A stretch of DNA of 64,000 nt from Manihot esculenta (Eukaryota > Streptophyta > Magnoliopsida > Malpighiales > Euphorbiaceae): the NCBI RefSeq assembly GCF_001659605.2, contig NC_035178.2:786159-850158 (forward strand), written 5' to 3'. The position numbers and the translations under genes were made by a program. The notes under the pieces are model-generated. The model ran no database searches. It saw only the letters and a program-made list of their open reading frames with translations, and had not been told where the DNA came from. Of the stretch, positions 25,801-37,295 are shown one piece after another; position 1 is the first letter of the stretch, and each line of letters begins with the position of its first letter.

Positions 25801-27081
25801 GCAATAAGCAAATAAATATATCTTGAAGAGCACCATTATATTTCAGGTACTCCAAAACAAAACGCTGAGAGCATAAAAAAGGGTGCACAACTTGGTTCCC
25901 TTGGATCTTAATTATGTGCTCATGTGCATATATGCATGTCTTGTGGAAGCTGAACTAGCTAATTGCATATGTGAGTAAACCAAATGAAGAATATATGACG
26001 AAATATATAACATATTCAAGCATGGAGAGAGACTGATGCTATGTCAAGAATTCCACTAATCAGGCCAGCTTCATAGCAGTATTAATTTAGTCTGTTAAAA
26101 AGGGAAGTTAATTTTCAAGGCTGTAACACCTTCAGCCATTACACTGAGAAGAAGAGGGAGAAGCATTTCTAAAACAAGAAAACAAACCTCAAGTGCCTTG
26201 CAAATTCTCTCAAGCTCAGGATGGTACTTTATCTTTTGTTTGGTCATTACCACTTCAATAACCCCCAAGCAAGTCCTGCTGCCTTGTTCAAAAACAGGAA
26301 GGGCCAGAGTTCCACGTACATCACACAGTTGAGCATCATGTACTCGTGGGTATTCATCACTTCTAAAGAATCGAACATCAGGAGTCCACTCAGGAACCTT
26401 ACCCAAGAAAACCCGACCAGGAAGCCCCACCATGTGCTTGGAATCCTCCTCGGCCAAAAATTGATAGTTAATGGATACGTGTCTGTAATTTGCCAGCCTT
26501 TGACAGTTGGGAACAAGTGCAAAACATTGGTCATGAGTTGTTAGAACACGTCTACCTCCTTTGTCTACTGGAACCCATATTTGTATAAGGATATTGTTAT
26601 CTTTTGTGAAATCTTTAATGTATCCAAGTGCTCTAATTAATCTATCCCTGACAGAAGTTTTAGATCCTGGACTTGTTCTTGGTCCAATCCACCATCTTCT
26701 GCTTACTTCAGAACCATCAACTGTATTATCTCCCAATCTGTAGGCACTACCTATGTCCTCGCCATGAGCCTGAGCAGTGACCAGACTTCTGCCATGGGCT
26801 TCATTTGGGGGTGCAATCCTGGGCAACAGTATGTGTTCATCTTCTTGATTGCTTCTACTGGAAGCAAAATTGCCATTGCTGATCTCTGAAGCAGGCCATA
26901 GAAATGAAGAATCAACACAAGCAGCAGAACTAGAGGAGCTAGGATTAAAGAACTCAGATCCGTCTATTGATTCCAGCCTGAATCCTTCTAACAATAATTT
27001 ATCCATGTAGTCAAAGTCCATAGTTGAATCAGCATGAGCACCCAGCAGCATAGTGCCTGGTGATAAAATGTGGTCTTCCAT
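22810..27081 (-). CDS. NLP: NIN-like protein (RWP-RK and PB1) transcription factor
   Basis: Four coding exons (26188-27081, 25273-25320, 24208-25177, 22810-23699) join in frame to 2802 nt, 933 residues. The order is that of plant NLPs: an N-terminal GAF-like region (about 140-300, and continuing in exon 3), the RWP-RK DNA-binding domain (about 606-690, with [16 protein letters not shown]), a Ser-rich linker, and a PB1 domain (about 837-918) with the basic KVTYG start and an acidic OPCA-type segment (CDDDLEEC). Known family members bind nitrate-responsive cis-elements, are held in the nucleus after nitrate signalling, and multimerise through PB1. Length and domain content fit the NLP6/NLP7 group, but the exact orthologue is not fixed here. 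The RWP-RK domain is split by the last intron, as is common in the family. The start at 27081 opens the conserved reading frame; no lesion is seen. Confidence 0.92.
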
Positions 27082-28100
27082 GATGGTAAGTCCTCAAATC
27101 TTAGAAGTTACTATTCTGGTGTATTTCACAAAGGTCTACTATTCAAAAGATGATCTAATTCCACCTGAAGTTTTCTAAACAACAATATCTAGGAAGATTT
27201 CAGATCTTCAGTCTCCAAATCTAATCTGTCCAAATTATTGAAACGCCCTCAATCAATCAACAATAACATCAAACCAGATAAAAACAATAGATTCCAAAGA
27301 AAATAATTTTTGTTCCAGTTGTCTGGGGCGGGGGTTGATTAATAGGATGCTTCAGTGGCTGAGCGCCTAACACAAAGATTAAATGAGGCTTGATTTAATG
27401 AATATTATATGAAGATTAGGTCCTTCTTTCCTTTTACACATATTGTAGAAGAAAAGGTAGCAAAAATCGACTAGATAAACGGGCAGAAACCACTAAAGCG
27501 AATAAAAGAATAAATATCAAATTTGAAACCAGCATATCCATCAATCCAAGTAGCATAAAATTCCATCATTAGAGTCAAGAAGAAGAGAACAAAAGCAAAT
27601 AGAAATTCACTTTCCACTTATTCTTACAACGTGTACAGGAAACAATTTTGCTTTCTTTGATTCGAAGATTCCGATTTTACCAAGCAACAAAAAAAAAAAA
27701 AATCAATACACGATATAATTTTCATTTAGGAAAAACATGGGGATTGCAGAATCTGAAAGCAATTCCATTCATAACCCAAAACAAAAATCAAATCAAATCA
27801 AAGCAGAAAAGGAAGAGGAAATAACTATTACAGAACTGTGCAAAGATTCTTGAAGATACATACTTTCTATGGTCGTAGCCTGTTTTGGTGGAGCAGAACC
27901 CAGGACCGAAAAATATACTGTCTGAATGTCTGAGGAGGAGAAACATGAGCAACGAACAAAACAAAAATCTCATAAAAGGCAGACCTTTTAACAGGCTAGT
28001 TCTCGGGAAATCACCTCCACAAGAAGAAATAAACTCTTCTCCCTCTCTCACATAGTAATAATCTGAGACTCTCGTTAGAGTTTTGACTGCTTATGATTCC
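27082..28100 (-). other. NLP leader and proximal promoter region
   Basis: Sequence upstream of the NLP start codon. It is A/T-rich near the ATG and carries a purine-rich block on the minus strand (about 28020-28055, GAGAGAGGGAGAAG-like) that resembles a transcribed leader. Potential splice sites suggest a 5' UTR intron, but I cannot fix them. A short ORF at 27788-28051 (minus) could act as an upstream ORF if transcribed; its protein has no recognisable domain. Confidence 0.35.
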
Positions 28101-29822
28101 ATATTATTGTGCGAGTGAAGATTCCGCTTCCAAGCTGTGACCCCACACTCCCAGCTCACAGTCCTTTTGGTGGGTTTTAAAATGAAATCCTGGCCGTCCA
28201 AGACAACTTTTTGAAGCCCAACTCGACTCCAGACAAATGAAAGCGAGAGGGAAAGAGGGAATCAACAACTGATACGGTTGATGATGCCATGGTTGACGCT
28301 GAAGCCAAATCTTGAATGGGGAATATTAAAATATAAAAGAAATATCAATGGAATCTGATTTATTCATTTTCAAAGTGGCTTAAAAATGGAGGTGCATTTC
28401 TCCCCAAAAAAAAAAAAAAAAGTTCCAGAGTGTGTGTGCGTGCCACTTTTGCTTCTTTCCACAGGCTCTTCCCTCCTCACCTCACTCACTTGCAAACAAA
28501 ACAACTACATCCACATAAGACTTGAAAATACAAGTTTTTTTTTTTTTAATAAAATAACAACTGCTTTATTTTCACGATACTGATAATTTTAAATGGTTAA
28601 AATTAAAAAAAAAAAAAAGAGCTTTGATTTGTTTTTTTATTTTAAATTTTAATAGTCCTTCACCTCCGCATCTAATGTTAATAATTCGGACCATCAAATT
28701 TTGATTTGTAAAAGGATTCAGCGTTGATATTTTTATTATATAAGAAATCAGAATATAGAATTTAATATTAGGGTTACCAATGAGCACAGGCTACGATGCT
28801 AATCTACAATCTCATAAATTAATATTCCAAATCTATTTGATTAATCGAAGTGAGCAGACCAAGGCCAGCTTTTACAAGCCAAATGGGATTCATCCTTTGG
28901 TCTATGATCCATAAAGATTCTATATGATTCCAGGTTCGCACTAGCCCTAATTATTTCCACTTTCTTTTACCTTAATTAATGCTCATCATTTTGTACATGG
29001 GATGGGATGATGCTCATTCATCCATACAGTCAAAGAAACCAACTCAACAAGAATATATACTTTTTATCTTCTTACCTGAACACAAAATTAAAGCAGCAGA
29101 GGAAATACTTTTTATCAAAGAAACAACTCAACAAGAATATATACTTTTTACTATGTGCTCCCGAGAATTAGTTTATTTGTGAAATTAAATTTGCTTTTTA
29201 GGCCTGGTTTGATTAGGATTGTTTCTGGAAATGCAGAAAACTTTCTTATTTATTTATATCATTAAATCAACTTTTTGGTGAGCAGGATATTCTATTTCTC
29301 TTGATAAATGTCTTAAAATTTTCATCGATTAAAGAGGACTCCATTTGATAAAAGTAAATATAACTTTTTTTTATTTAAAAACAATAAATTTCTCCATTTT
29401 AAATAAAAAAATAATTAAAAAAACAATTAAATTAAATTCATTTCGGAGGAAAAGCGCTGAGTGTTTCTTCTTAGTATCATTGCTTTCTTAATAATGAGCC
29501 AGAGGTCATCCATCGCTGTGGTTAGAATCAGTAACGTAATTACTATAATGTGCAATTTCTTCTGCCACTGCACAACGGAGTGATATTTTACATTTTTATT
29601 TTTAATTATTGTCCAGGAGTCTGAAAGCAGTAACAAACTTGAGATGCAGTAAAATGACCAGTACCACATGCCTCAAGTTGCTAACGTTGTCCAAACACAT
29701 TGTGGCTGAGCAAACAACAAGCACACATAAGAACAGTTGAGATATGAATCCAGCACATTGATGTTGTGTTTCTGAACCAGCATCTTCTCTCCGAGACTTG
29801 GAATATCAGTGTGGCATCATCT
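28101..29822. other. Intergenic region between NLP and the first catalase
   Basis: A/T-rich spacer without a supportable gene. It contains poly-A/T runs (28405-28421, 28535-28548, 28602-28618) and one pair of imperfect direct repeats at about 29028-29065 and 29113-29152. Both copies contain AACTCAACAAGAATATATAC. They may be a short tandem duplication. Confidence 0.55.
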
Positions 29823-30330
29823 CTAAATGCTTGGCCTCACGTTGAGCCGGGATGCTAGCTTTTGACCCAGAGATTTGTCACACTGCATCAAGTGAAAAAT
29901 CACAAGGCATAAAACATCAGATCACCAATCCTTTATTTATTTATAAAAGATGCATTGAATTGAAAGCAAGTCTAACCTGAGTCCAGTATGAGATCCAGAT
30001 ACTACGAAGCTCATGAGTGATGCGGGGATCACTTAAGCACCCAACCAGCCGGCTGATGAATCGCTCTTGCCTGTAAACCATTTGGTTAACAAAGGGCACA
30101 ACGGATAACAATTTTACAATTTTTACACTCATCTTTCAATTCAAAAGCAACTGTCAAACATGGGTTCACCTGTCAGGTGCCCAGGATCTATATCTCTCTC
30201 CAGGTTGCTTGAAATTGTTTTCCTTCTCAATGACACACTGCATTACGGAAAATTTTATGTTACATATTGCAGCAGCTTCCATTAGTAGGCTCCAAAAAGA
30301 AAAAGTCAACCCCCCCCCTCAAAAAAAAAA

Positions 30331-30370
<40 letters not shown>

Positions 30371-33326
30371 GAAGATAAGGAAGAGAGGGAGAAAAAAAAA
30401 ACGACACACACTCCCATACCAAGCTTCAATTTTAATAGAGACCCGAGGAGGAGGACACTAACCTTATCGCGCTTTCCGCTGCAGATAGCAGGAGGAATGG
30501 GGAATTTCTCAGAATGGCGAACTGGATCACACCTGGATGGGAAGTAATTGACCTGAGAAATAGCATCATAGCATCAGATCAGAACAGAACCTAGAAGTAA
30601 GTCAAAGAATATATATATAAAAAGAAAGAAAGCAGTAAACCTAAGTGAATATGTAAATATTATCCCAAGCTGCCAATGCATATATAACCTCAGTATGTTT
30701 TAAAGGAATTACTTTAGGTGTAAACAGAGCAGTAGGATCCAATTTTACAACAAACATTTCATGTGACACACAAGCACGCAAGAACACAGGCTGAATACCT
30801 CCTCATCTCTGTGCATGAAATTCATGAAACCATCATGGTGATTGTTGTGATAAGCACACTTAGGAGCATTAACAGGAAGCTGTAGATAGTTCGATCCAAG
30901 ACGGTGCCTCTGTGTATCAGAGTAGGAAAAGATCCTAGTCTGGAGTAATTTGTCCTCTGAATATGAAACACCAGGAACCACAATACCAGGGCAGAATGCG
31001 AGTTGCTCATTCTCAGCAAAGAAATTGTCAATGTTCTTATTCAAGACTAAGCGGCCAACAGGTTGAAGAGGCAGGATATCCTCAGGCCAGGTCTTAGTCA
31101 CATCAAGTGGATCAAAATCAAATTTGTCTTCATCATCAGGATCCATTGACTGAATGTAAAGTTTCCACTCTGGATAGTTGCCAGCTGCAATCGAATCATA
31201 CAGATCTTGAATGGCATGGCTATGATTAGATCCTCCAACCTTGATTGCTTCTTCCTCTAACAAACACTTCACGCCACAAGTAGGTTTCCAGTGAAATTTC
31301 ACGTAGTGTACTTTTCCATCCTTGTTTATTAGAGTATAGGTGTTAACACCGGAGCCTTCCATGTGCCTGTAATCTTGTGGAATACCCAGATCATCAAAAA
31401 GGAAGGTGAGCATGTGCAAGCTTTCAGGAACATGGGATAGGAAGTCAAAGATCCTCCAGCTCTCCTGGATGTGAGATTTAGGATTGGGCTTAAAAGCGTG
31501 CACCAAATCTGGGAACTTCATTCCATCGCGGATGAAAAAGACGGGGAAATTGTTTCCCACCATATCAAAGTTACCCTGAGTAAACAAGAAAAAGAGGACA
31601 GTGAAAAATTAAGAGAACTAAAATCTAGAAAACCTAATTAGGGAAAACTCATACAGAAAGAAAACAAAAAATTGTAGGTTTTCGTTCTGCACAGACAGTA
31701 GCAAATTTCACCAAAGAAAGTGGATAAGTTTGCAGATGCAACAATCACCCCTGGAAGTTTTCTAGAAGTTTTCAGCATAACCAAAAGTTACAGGTAAATG
31801 GACATCCAAGCACACCAAGACTATTACAGGTAAATGGACATCTAAGTGCACACAAGGCCATCTCCACCGTAGCTAGTACTAGTACCACAGTATGCAGGAG
31901 GATAGCCTGTTTATAGGCATCACAAAATTCAAAGCATAATTGCTAGAATTTATATTGATAAATTAAAAAAAAAACACTTTCAAACCACATTACAGACATA
32001 GACATTTATAGACTCAAAAGTAGTCTTAAACCTTGAAGGATTTGGACTTCAAAACAAGGCTCTAAATAAAGACTCCTAACGAAATCCAGACCTTCCCAGG
32101 AAATCTAAAATAACATTTAACAGTGAAAAATAAAGAACCAACAACCAATATATGTAAATAGACACACAAGTTAAACTCTAAAAGAACTATGAAGTACTCT
32201 TAATTTCAAAGAAAATTTTAAATAAACAATGAACCGTAATCATAAGCTTCTTGAGTATTTGACTATGAATTTTCTTGAATTTGTTGGCTATATCACACTG
32301 ACATCTCCTTTCTGCTGCTAATGTATTCTCAAAACAGGATGAAAAGGGGAAGTCACAATAAATCCTTACCTCTCTGGTGTAAAACTTCACAGCAAAACCT
32401 CGAGGATCCCTTATGGTTTCTGGGCTGCCCCGCTCATGAACAACAGTGGAGAAACGGACAATGACAGGAGTCTGAACCCCAGGAGCTCGAAGGAAATCAG
32501 CACATGTAAGGTGAGAGACATTATGAGTAACCTCAAAGAAACCCTTTGCACTTGCTCCCCTAGCATGCACAACACGCTCTGGAATCCGCTCCCTATCAAA
32601 GTTCGCAAGTTTCTCCAACAGATGATAGTCTTCAAGAAGGATTGGACCTGTCCAAATAAGGAGGAAAAGTGACAGCTAATATCTTCATTTGCCGCTTTAA
32701 ACTCTATGCTAAAGCAAAATATTTTGGCCTATAATGTCAATGATGGCTGTTGACTATGTCTAGCTATCTATCATATGAACTCACATAATACATAAGAACA
32801 GCCATTATATAATTCCAACGACCAGATGAATCCTAAGGGACAAAGCCAGAGTACTAATTTTCTAAGTTCTAATAATTGGGATAGGGACTGCAAATGTAAC
32901 AAGGTGATCAACAGAATACCTCTGGCTCCAACAGTGAGGGATGAATTGTTGTTCCATACAGGAGCACCAGAATTTGTAGTCCAGAAAGAGCAATTATGAG
33001 AGCTTGATGGAAGGTTCTATGCCATCAGAATCAAAAGAAGAGCATAATCAGGTTCTCACTAACACAACAACAACAAAAACAATAATAATAATCCGTTCAA
33101 GCTCTGCTAAAACAACCAAAACTCACGATGAAAATCGAAATCAGTCGAAATCAATGAAATAGATTTTTTTTTTTTTCTCAAAATCAATCAAACAGATAAG
33201 AAGACCAAAGCTGGTTTCAAAAATACCAATAAACAGAGATGATCCTACGCCAAAAGACTAACTACTAAAAACATAAATCAATAAATCGAACGAGGAAGAT
33301 GAGAAGAGTACCTTGTAGGGATCCAT
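29823..33326 (-). CDS. CAT: Catalase, copy 1 (492 residues)
   Basis: Eight exons (33312-33326, 32920-33016, 32370-32647, 30799-31575, 30463-30552, 30170-30237, 29977-30070, 29823-29882) total 1479 nt, 492 residues, the usual plant catalase length. The heme enzyme converts hydrogen peroxide to water and oxygen in peroxisomes. Distal His65 (RVVHARG), Asn138 ([12 protein letters not shown]) and proximal heme ligand Tyr348 ([14 protein letters not shown]) are all present. The C-terminus, [13 protein letters not shown], is the peroxisomal targeting type typical of plant catalases. The first exon encodes only five residues (MDPYK). Intron 3 is long (794 bp). A (TA)n tract lies in intron 5 (30334-30367). 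It forms a same-strand tandem with the copy at 37296-39709. No lesion is seen. Confidence 0.96.
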
Positions 33327-33423
33327 AGGAATGATATTTGGTAACTTTTGATGCTTTTGTCAGAAGCGGAGACGCCGAGATATAAAATATTTGAATAGAA
33401 AGAATGGCTTACTCATTTTTGGG

Positions 33424-33434
33424 TATTTATAAAT
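33424..33434 (-). promoter_or_regulatory. Probable TATA box of catalase copy 1
   Basis: On the minus strand ATTTATAAATA lies about 100 bp upstream of the start codon at 33326. The second catalase has a similar element at a comparable distance, which supports the call. Confidence 0.55.
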
Positions 33435-33599
33435 GCTGGTGCCTTCACTTCCCCCTCACTTTCCACCTTGCATTCGTGTTGTCTTGTCCAAAACACCGTA
33501 AATACAGTATTGTACTCTGTATTTTCACCGCTCTGTACTTTAGATTAAGGCCGCCTTTATTTCACGAAAAATACTTTGTTCATAATTTTCATAGACTAT

Positions 33600-34205
33600 A
33601 ACACTCAATAAATTTAGCCTAAGAAAGTATGTTAGAAAAAGTCTTTTTTTTTCTTTGACAAAGTATTTATTTTTCTTTTTTTTTAAAAAAAATTATTTTT
33701 CACATATTAAAATTATTATTGATATCTCTTTATATATAAAATTTATTAATAAATTTTATTTTTTAAATTTAAATTAATTGATAAAAAATATATTATATTG
33801 TTGAAAAAAAATTCACAAAAAATATTTAAATATAAATTATTTTATAAAATTAAATTTAAAAAAAATTTATATTATATTAAAATTATTAATTGATTATTTA
33901 ATTTTAAAAATATATTAAAACAATTATATAATATTTTAATTAATATAAATTAATATAAAAAATATATATAATATAATAAATTATATTATATTTATTTAAT
34001 TTATTATATTTATTAATTTATATATTTATTAATTTATTATATAATATTATATAAATTTAATTTATTAAATATATTTATATAATTTATTTACAATATATCT
34101 ATTCACTTTATAAAATAAAATTTTTATTTCTAATCTATTTTCATAGATTTATCTTATTTGCCTAGACACTATCAAGCTTTCAAAAAATTTTATTTTATTT
34201 CAAGA
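33600..34205. repeat. Very A/T-rich low-complexity block
   Basis: Almost pure A/T sequence dominated by TTAATTTATT/ATATAATAT-type words. I see no gene, and no clear unit length. It separates the catalase copy 1 promoter from a retroelement fragment. Confidence 0.7.
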
Positions 34206-34209
34206 GAGC

Positions 34210-35040
34210 ATGAAGGCGATTCTAACTGCCAATAAAACTGGGTCTAATGTAAAACAGGCATACCCCATTGCATTGTCTCTGCCTTTATGGACCTACAATC
34301 GCAACCCATTACACTGTCCCTGCCCCTGCCCCTATGCCTTCCTTGGCTTTAGTGCCCACAGTATCGGATTCTCACTCCGCGGCTTCGAGGATGTTTGTTC
34401 CAGCTAAGGCGTCGGCTCCTGCCAAGACTCCTTTTGCTCCTAAGCAGACTCCTAAGGAGCCAATCACACTTAGCGAGTCAACCAAATGCAGCTTTGAAGA
34501 GAGCACCAGGGTTGCCCCTCTGGATGTCCCACCTATTCAAACTGTAGGGACTATTGTGATTCGGGGCAGGGCTGATAAGCGGACCCAGACCTCGGAACCT
34601 GCAACCGAGAGTAGGGTTACTAAGCAAGCCTGTACTATAGAGCCTGCGGGAACAACCCCTTCTCCTAAGGGGAAGAAAGTGGTGGAGCACCTATCGTCTA
34701 CTCCAAACAATGACCTATTGGATGTCGCCGAGGTGACCACTGAGTCCATGCCGGCTTCTACAGCCAAAATGCTATGCGAAAGGATGTTTAGGGAGATCCT
34801 AGATGTCTCTGATCCTCGTTTTCTAGCCCTTATCAGCCATCTCGCTTGCTCCATTAAGCAACACGCAGTCTTCAACTCTCGTTCCTCGTGGTAAGTCATC
34901 TACTCTCTTAAGTATATCTCTGATTTCTATAGCTTTTTTAACCCTGTTTTTATTTTTCTGTGGCAGGGTTTTTGGGGTATTCATGGAGATTGATGCTCAA
35001 AACCGATTCTTCTAGAGCTCGGTAGAGCAGGCAATGAGAA
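34210..35040 (+). pseudogene. Fragment of a Tat-type retroelement accessory gene
   Basis: The reading frame from 34268 to 34891 ends with CERMFREILDVSDPRFLAL, which parallels RERMFGGITEASDPRLLAL encoded at about 50771-50825 in the antisense gene of the Tat element. Both are followed by a GTAAGT-type donor (here 34892) and, after about 75 bp, an acceptor (about 34967). The next exon begins with a related VFGVFMEIDA (against VLGLVMEVDA at 50991) but hits a stop at about 35013. The fragment therefore preserves an exon-intron-exon junction in genomic form. The upstream Ser/Pro/Thr-rich part matches the linker of the intact gene only in composition. No LTR of this copy could be placed. Confidence 0.7.
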
Positions 35041-37295
35041 CTCTGGTTCTTCCTTAGTATAACTTAAGTCGTTTGAGGTGTTTCCAATATTATTTTCGTC
35101 GTGATTGGCCATGCGGATCTTATCATATGAAAATGAGGATGAAAACTCCAGTGATAAAAAGATCTACTTCATTTCCCATAGACGACGCAATTGATATTCT
35201 AAGGTCCAATAAATGGTAAGTTGAAGGTGCATTTTGATAAGATTAGTTTGGTGTGTCTTTCCTTTGTTTCCTTTATTTCTTTTTCCTTTTATCATTTAGT
35301 GATGCGTAACCGCCGTCATGCGCTTATACTCTCTCGCTACAGTCACGTTGGCTATACGTAGGGATATATTGTGTTTTTTTCTATCGTTAGACGATAATTT
35401 AATTTTATTCGGTACTGTACGGATATGATCTCGGGTGTCATGAGATTTGTTATTTTTCGGGACTAACCGAATAAACAAAATTAGACCTCCCACATGTAGA
35501 CTCGAGTCTAGTCCAACTCCTTAAAATTTTATAAATGAGACGGACTTGATTATTAAATTTTAATGGAATTACATTTGACATTTTCAGCGCGGATCTAGCC
35601 TGAATCGGGTGTCCAGACCAATTATCATCAAATGTGAAAAGATAAAGTTAATGATAAAATTATTTGAACTCTATTCGATTAGATATGGTGTCGATAATTT
35701 CAAGTTTGACACAATTATCATTATCCGGATGAAGGAATAAAAATAATAAAATAAATTGAAGACGTCATCAAGTAATGGTTCCTTATCCGGGTTTTGGTTG
35801 CATCGCTGTAACCAACTCACAACCACATGGACCGTTGATTCAGCGATAAGTTAAAAAAATTAAGTTTTTTTAAAAAAAAAAATAATTTCATTATTTTAAT
35901 ATTTTTATAGTTAAAATATATTTATCTTTTTAATACTTTATAGTTAATAAGTATGAAAAATAAAATATATTTTAAAAATAAGTGAATAATTAAATAATAT
36001 GAGTGAGCAGTGTAACAATAATTATAGGATTATCGAATTTTAATGCTTTATAGAAGATTTGTTTTTTAATTGAGATCTACCCTTAGCTTATCCAACTTAT
36101 TTATTTTGTAGAAATAAACATTTAATAACGTATAAATTGTATTTAATTTTATATAAAATAAGTGGATTAGTTATAAATCAAATATTTATATATTAACGTG
36201 TGTGTTTTTAAATAAAATTGACATATAATACAATTCAATAAAATTAATTAAGCATATGAAATTATCAAATTCATATTACAAACTAGAGTTTGATATTAAA
36301 TTTAAATATATCTACGATTTTCTAATGAACTTAACACATTTATCCTATAGTTTTTAGAGGAAAAAGTATAATATTTTTAATAAAACTTAGACATAAGCAT
36401 CTCTATAGTTAATTGGTGATATGTTCAGATCCGGCCCATAAATTTGATGTGGGTCGGAGCAATACTATCCTATCCGGTTCATTAAATAAAATAAATCAAT
36501 TCGTGGTCCACCGTTCCAATTTAGAATCAATTTTGAATAAATTCAATAATTGATTTTTTAAACTTGCTCATAATTTTTTGTTTGATTTCAAATTGATTTT
36601 GATGAGTTCAGCTATGTGATTTCAAATTAGAGTATGATCAATTCTATGATGTGATAACACAAATTTAAATTAAAGTTGTTCATGAAAAGAAAAACTTACT
36701 GGGTTGATTGCTGCTGCTTTTGAAAAGCAATCCTGCAAAAGAAAAAAAAAAAGTTTATAAAGGAGAGACAGAGATGGAGCTACAATTTCTAAAAGTTAAG
36801 GATAAGGATTTTGACATGTTGCCAACTTAATAAGGGATTGGAAGTATCTAATAAGTATACCATCATAAAGTACCTGGTTTATCAACAAAAGCAAACTCTT
36901 TGATTTTCACTCACCAATCCATTTTCGTATTAATTAATTATTTACTCTATTATGAGAGTCGGATGTCCAAAACTTTCCAAATCGATGAATTAGGAAAATT
37001 TTACTTTATTTTATGCCCAGATATTGCCTGCCGATGTTTTCTTATTTTATAGGGTGTGAACAGAGGAGAAAGCATAACTGCATTGTGTTCAGGGTTAACA
37101 TACAAAATTACATATTTGTGTGGAAATCCAAGACTACATAGCAAGTTCAGCTTCTGTCGTATTTATTGGATAATTAAGCGCATTAATTTATTGTTTTAGT
37201 ATTTAAACAACATAGCAAAGTGGAGATTGACAATTGATCTTCTGCTTCTCCTCCTCCTCAACATCTCTCTGCCACTGTGACCCATAGCCTCATCT
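35041..37295. other. Spacer between the catalase genes
   Basis: The first 800 bp (to about 35850) is less A/T-rich than the rest and may be further decayed retroelement sequence; I see no conserved domain. From 35850 to 37200 it is ordinary A/T-rich spacer. It includes the 3' flank of catalase copy 2. No gene is supportable. Confidence 0.5.

Noticed and set aside
30209..30547. 112-codon plus-strand ORF in catalase copy 1
   Set aside because: It spans a (TA)n repeat and antisense of exons 5 and 6; shadow only.
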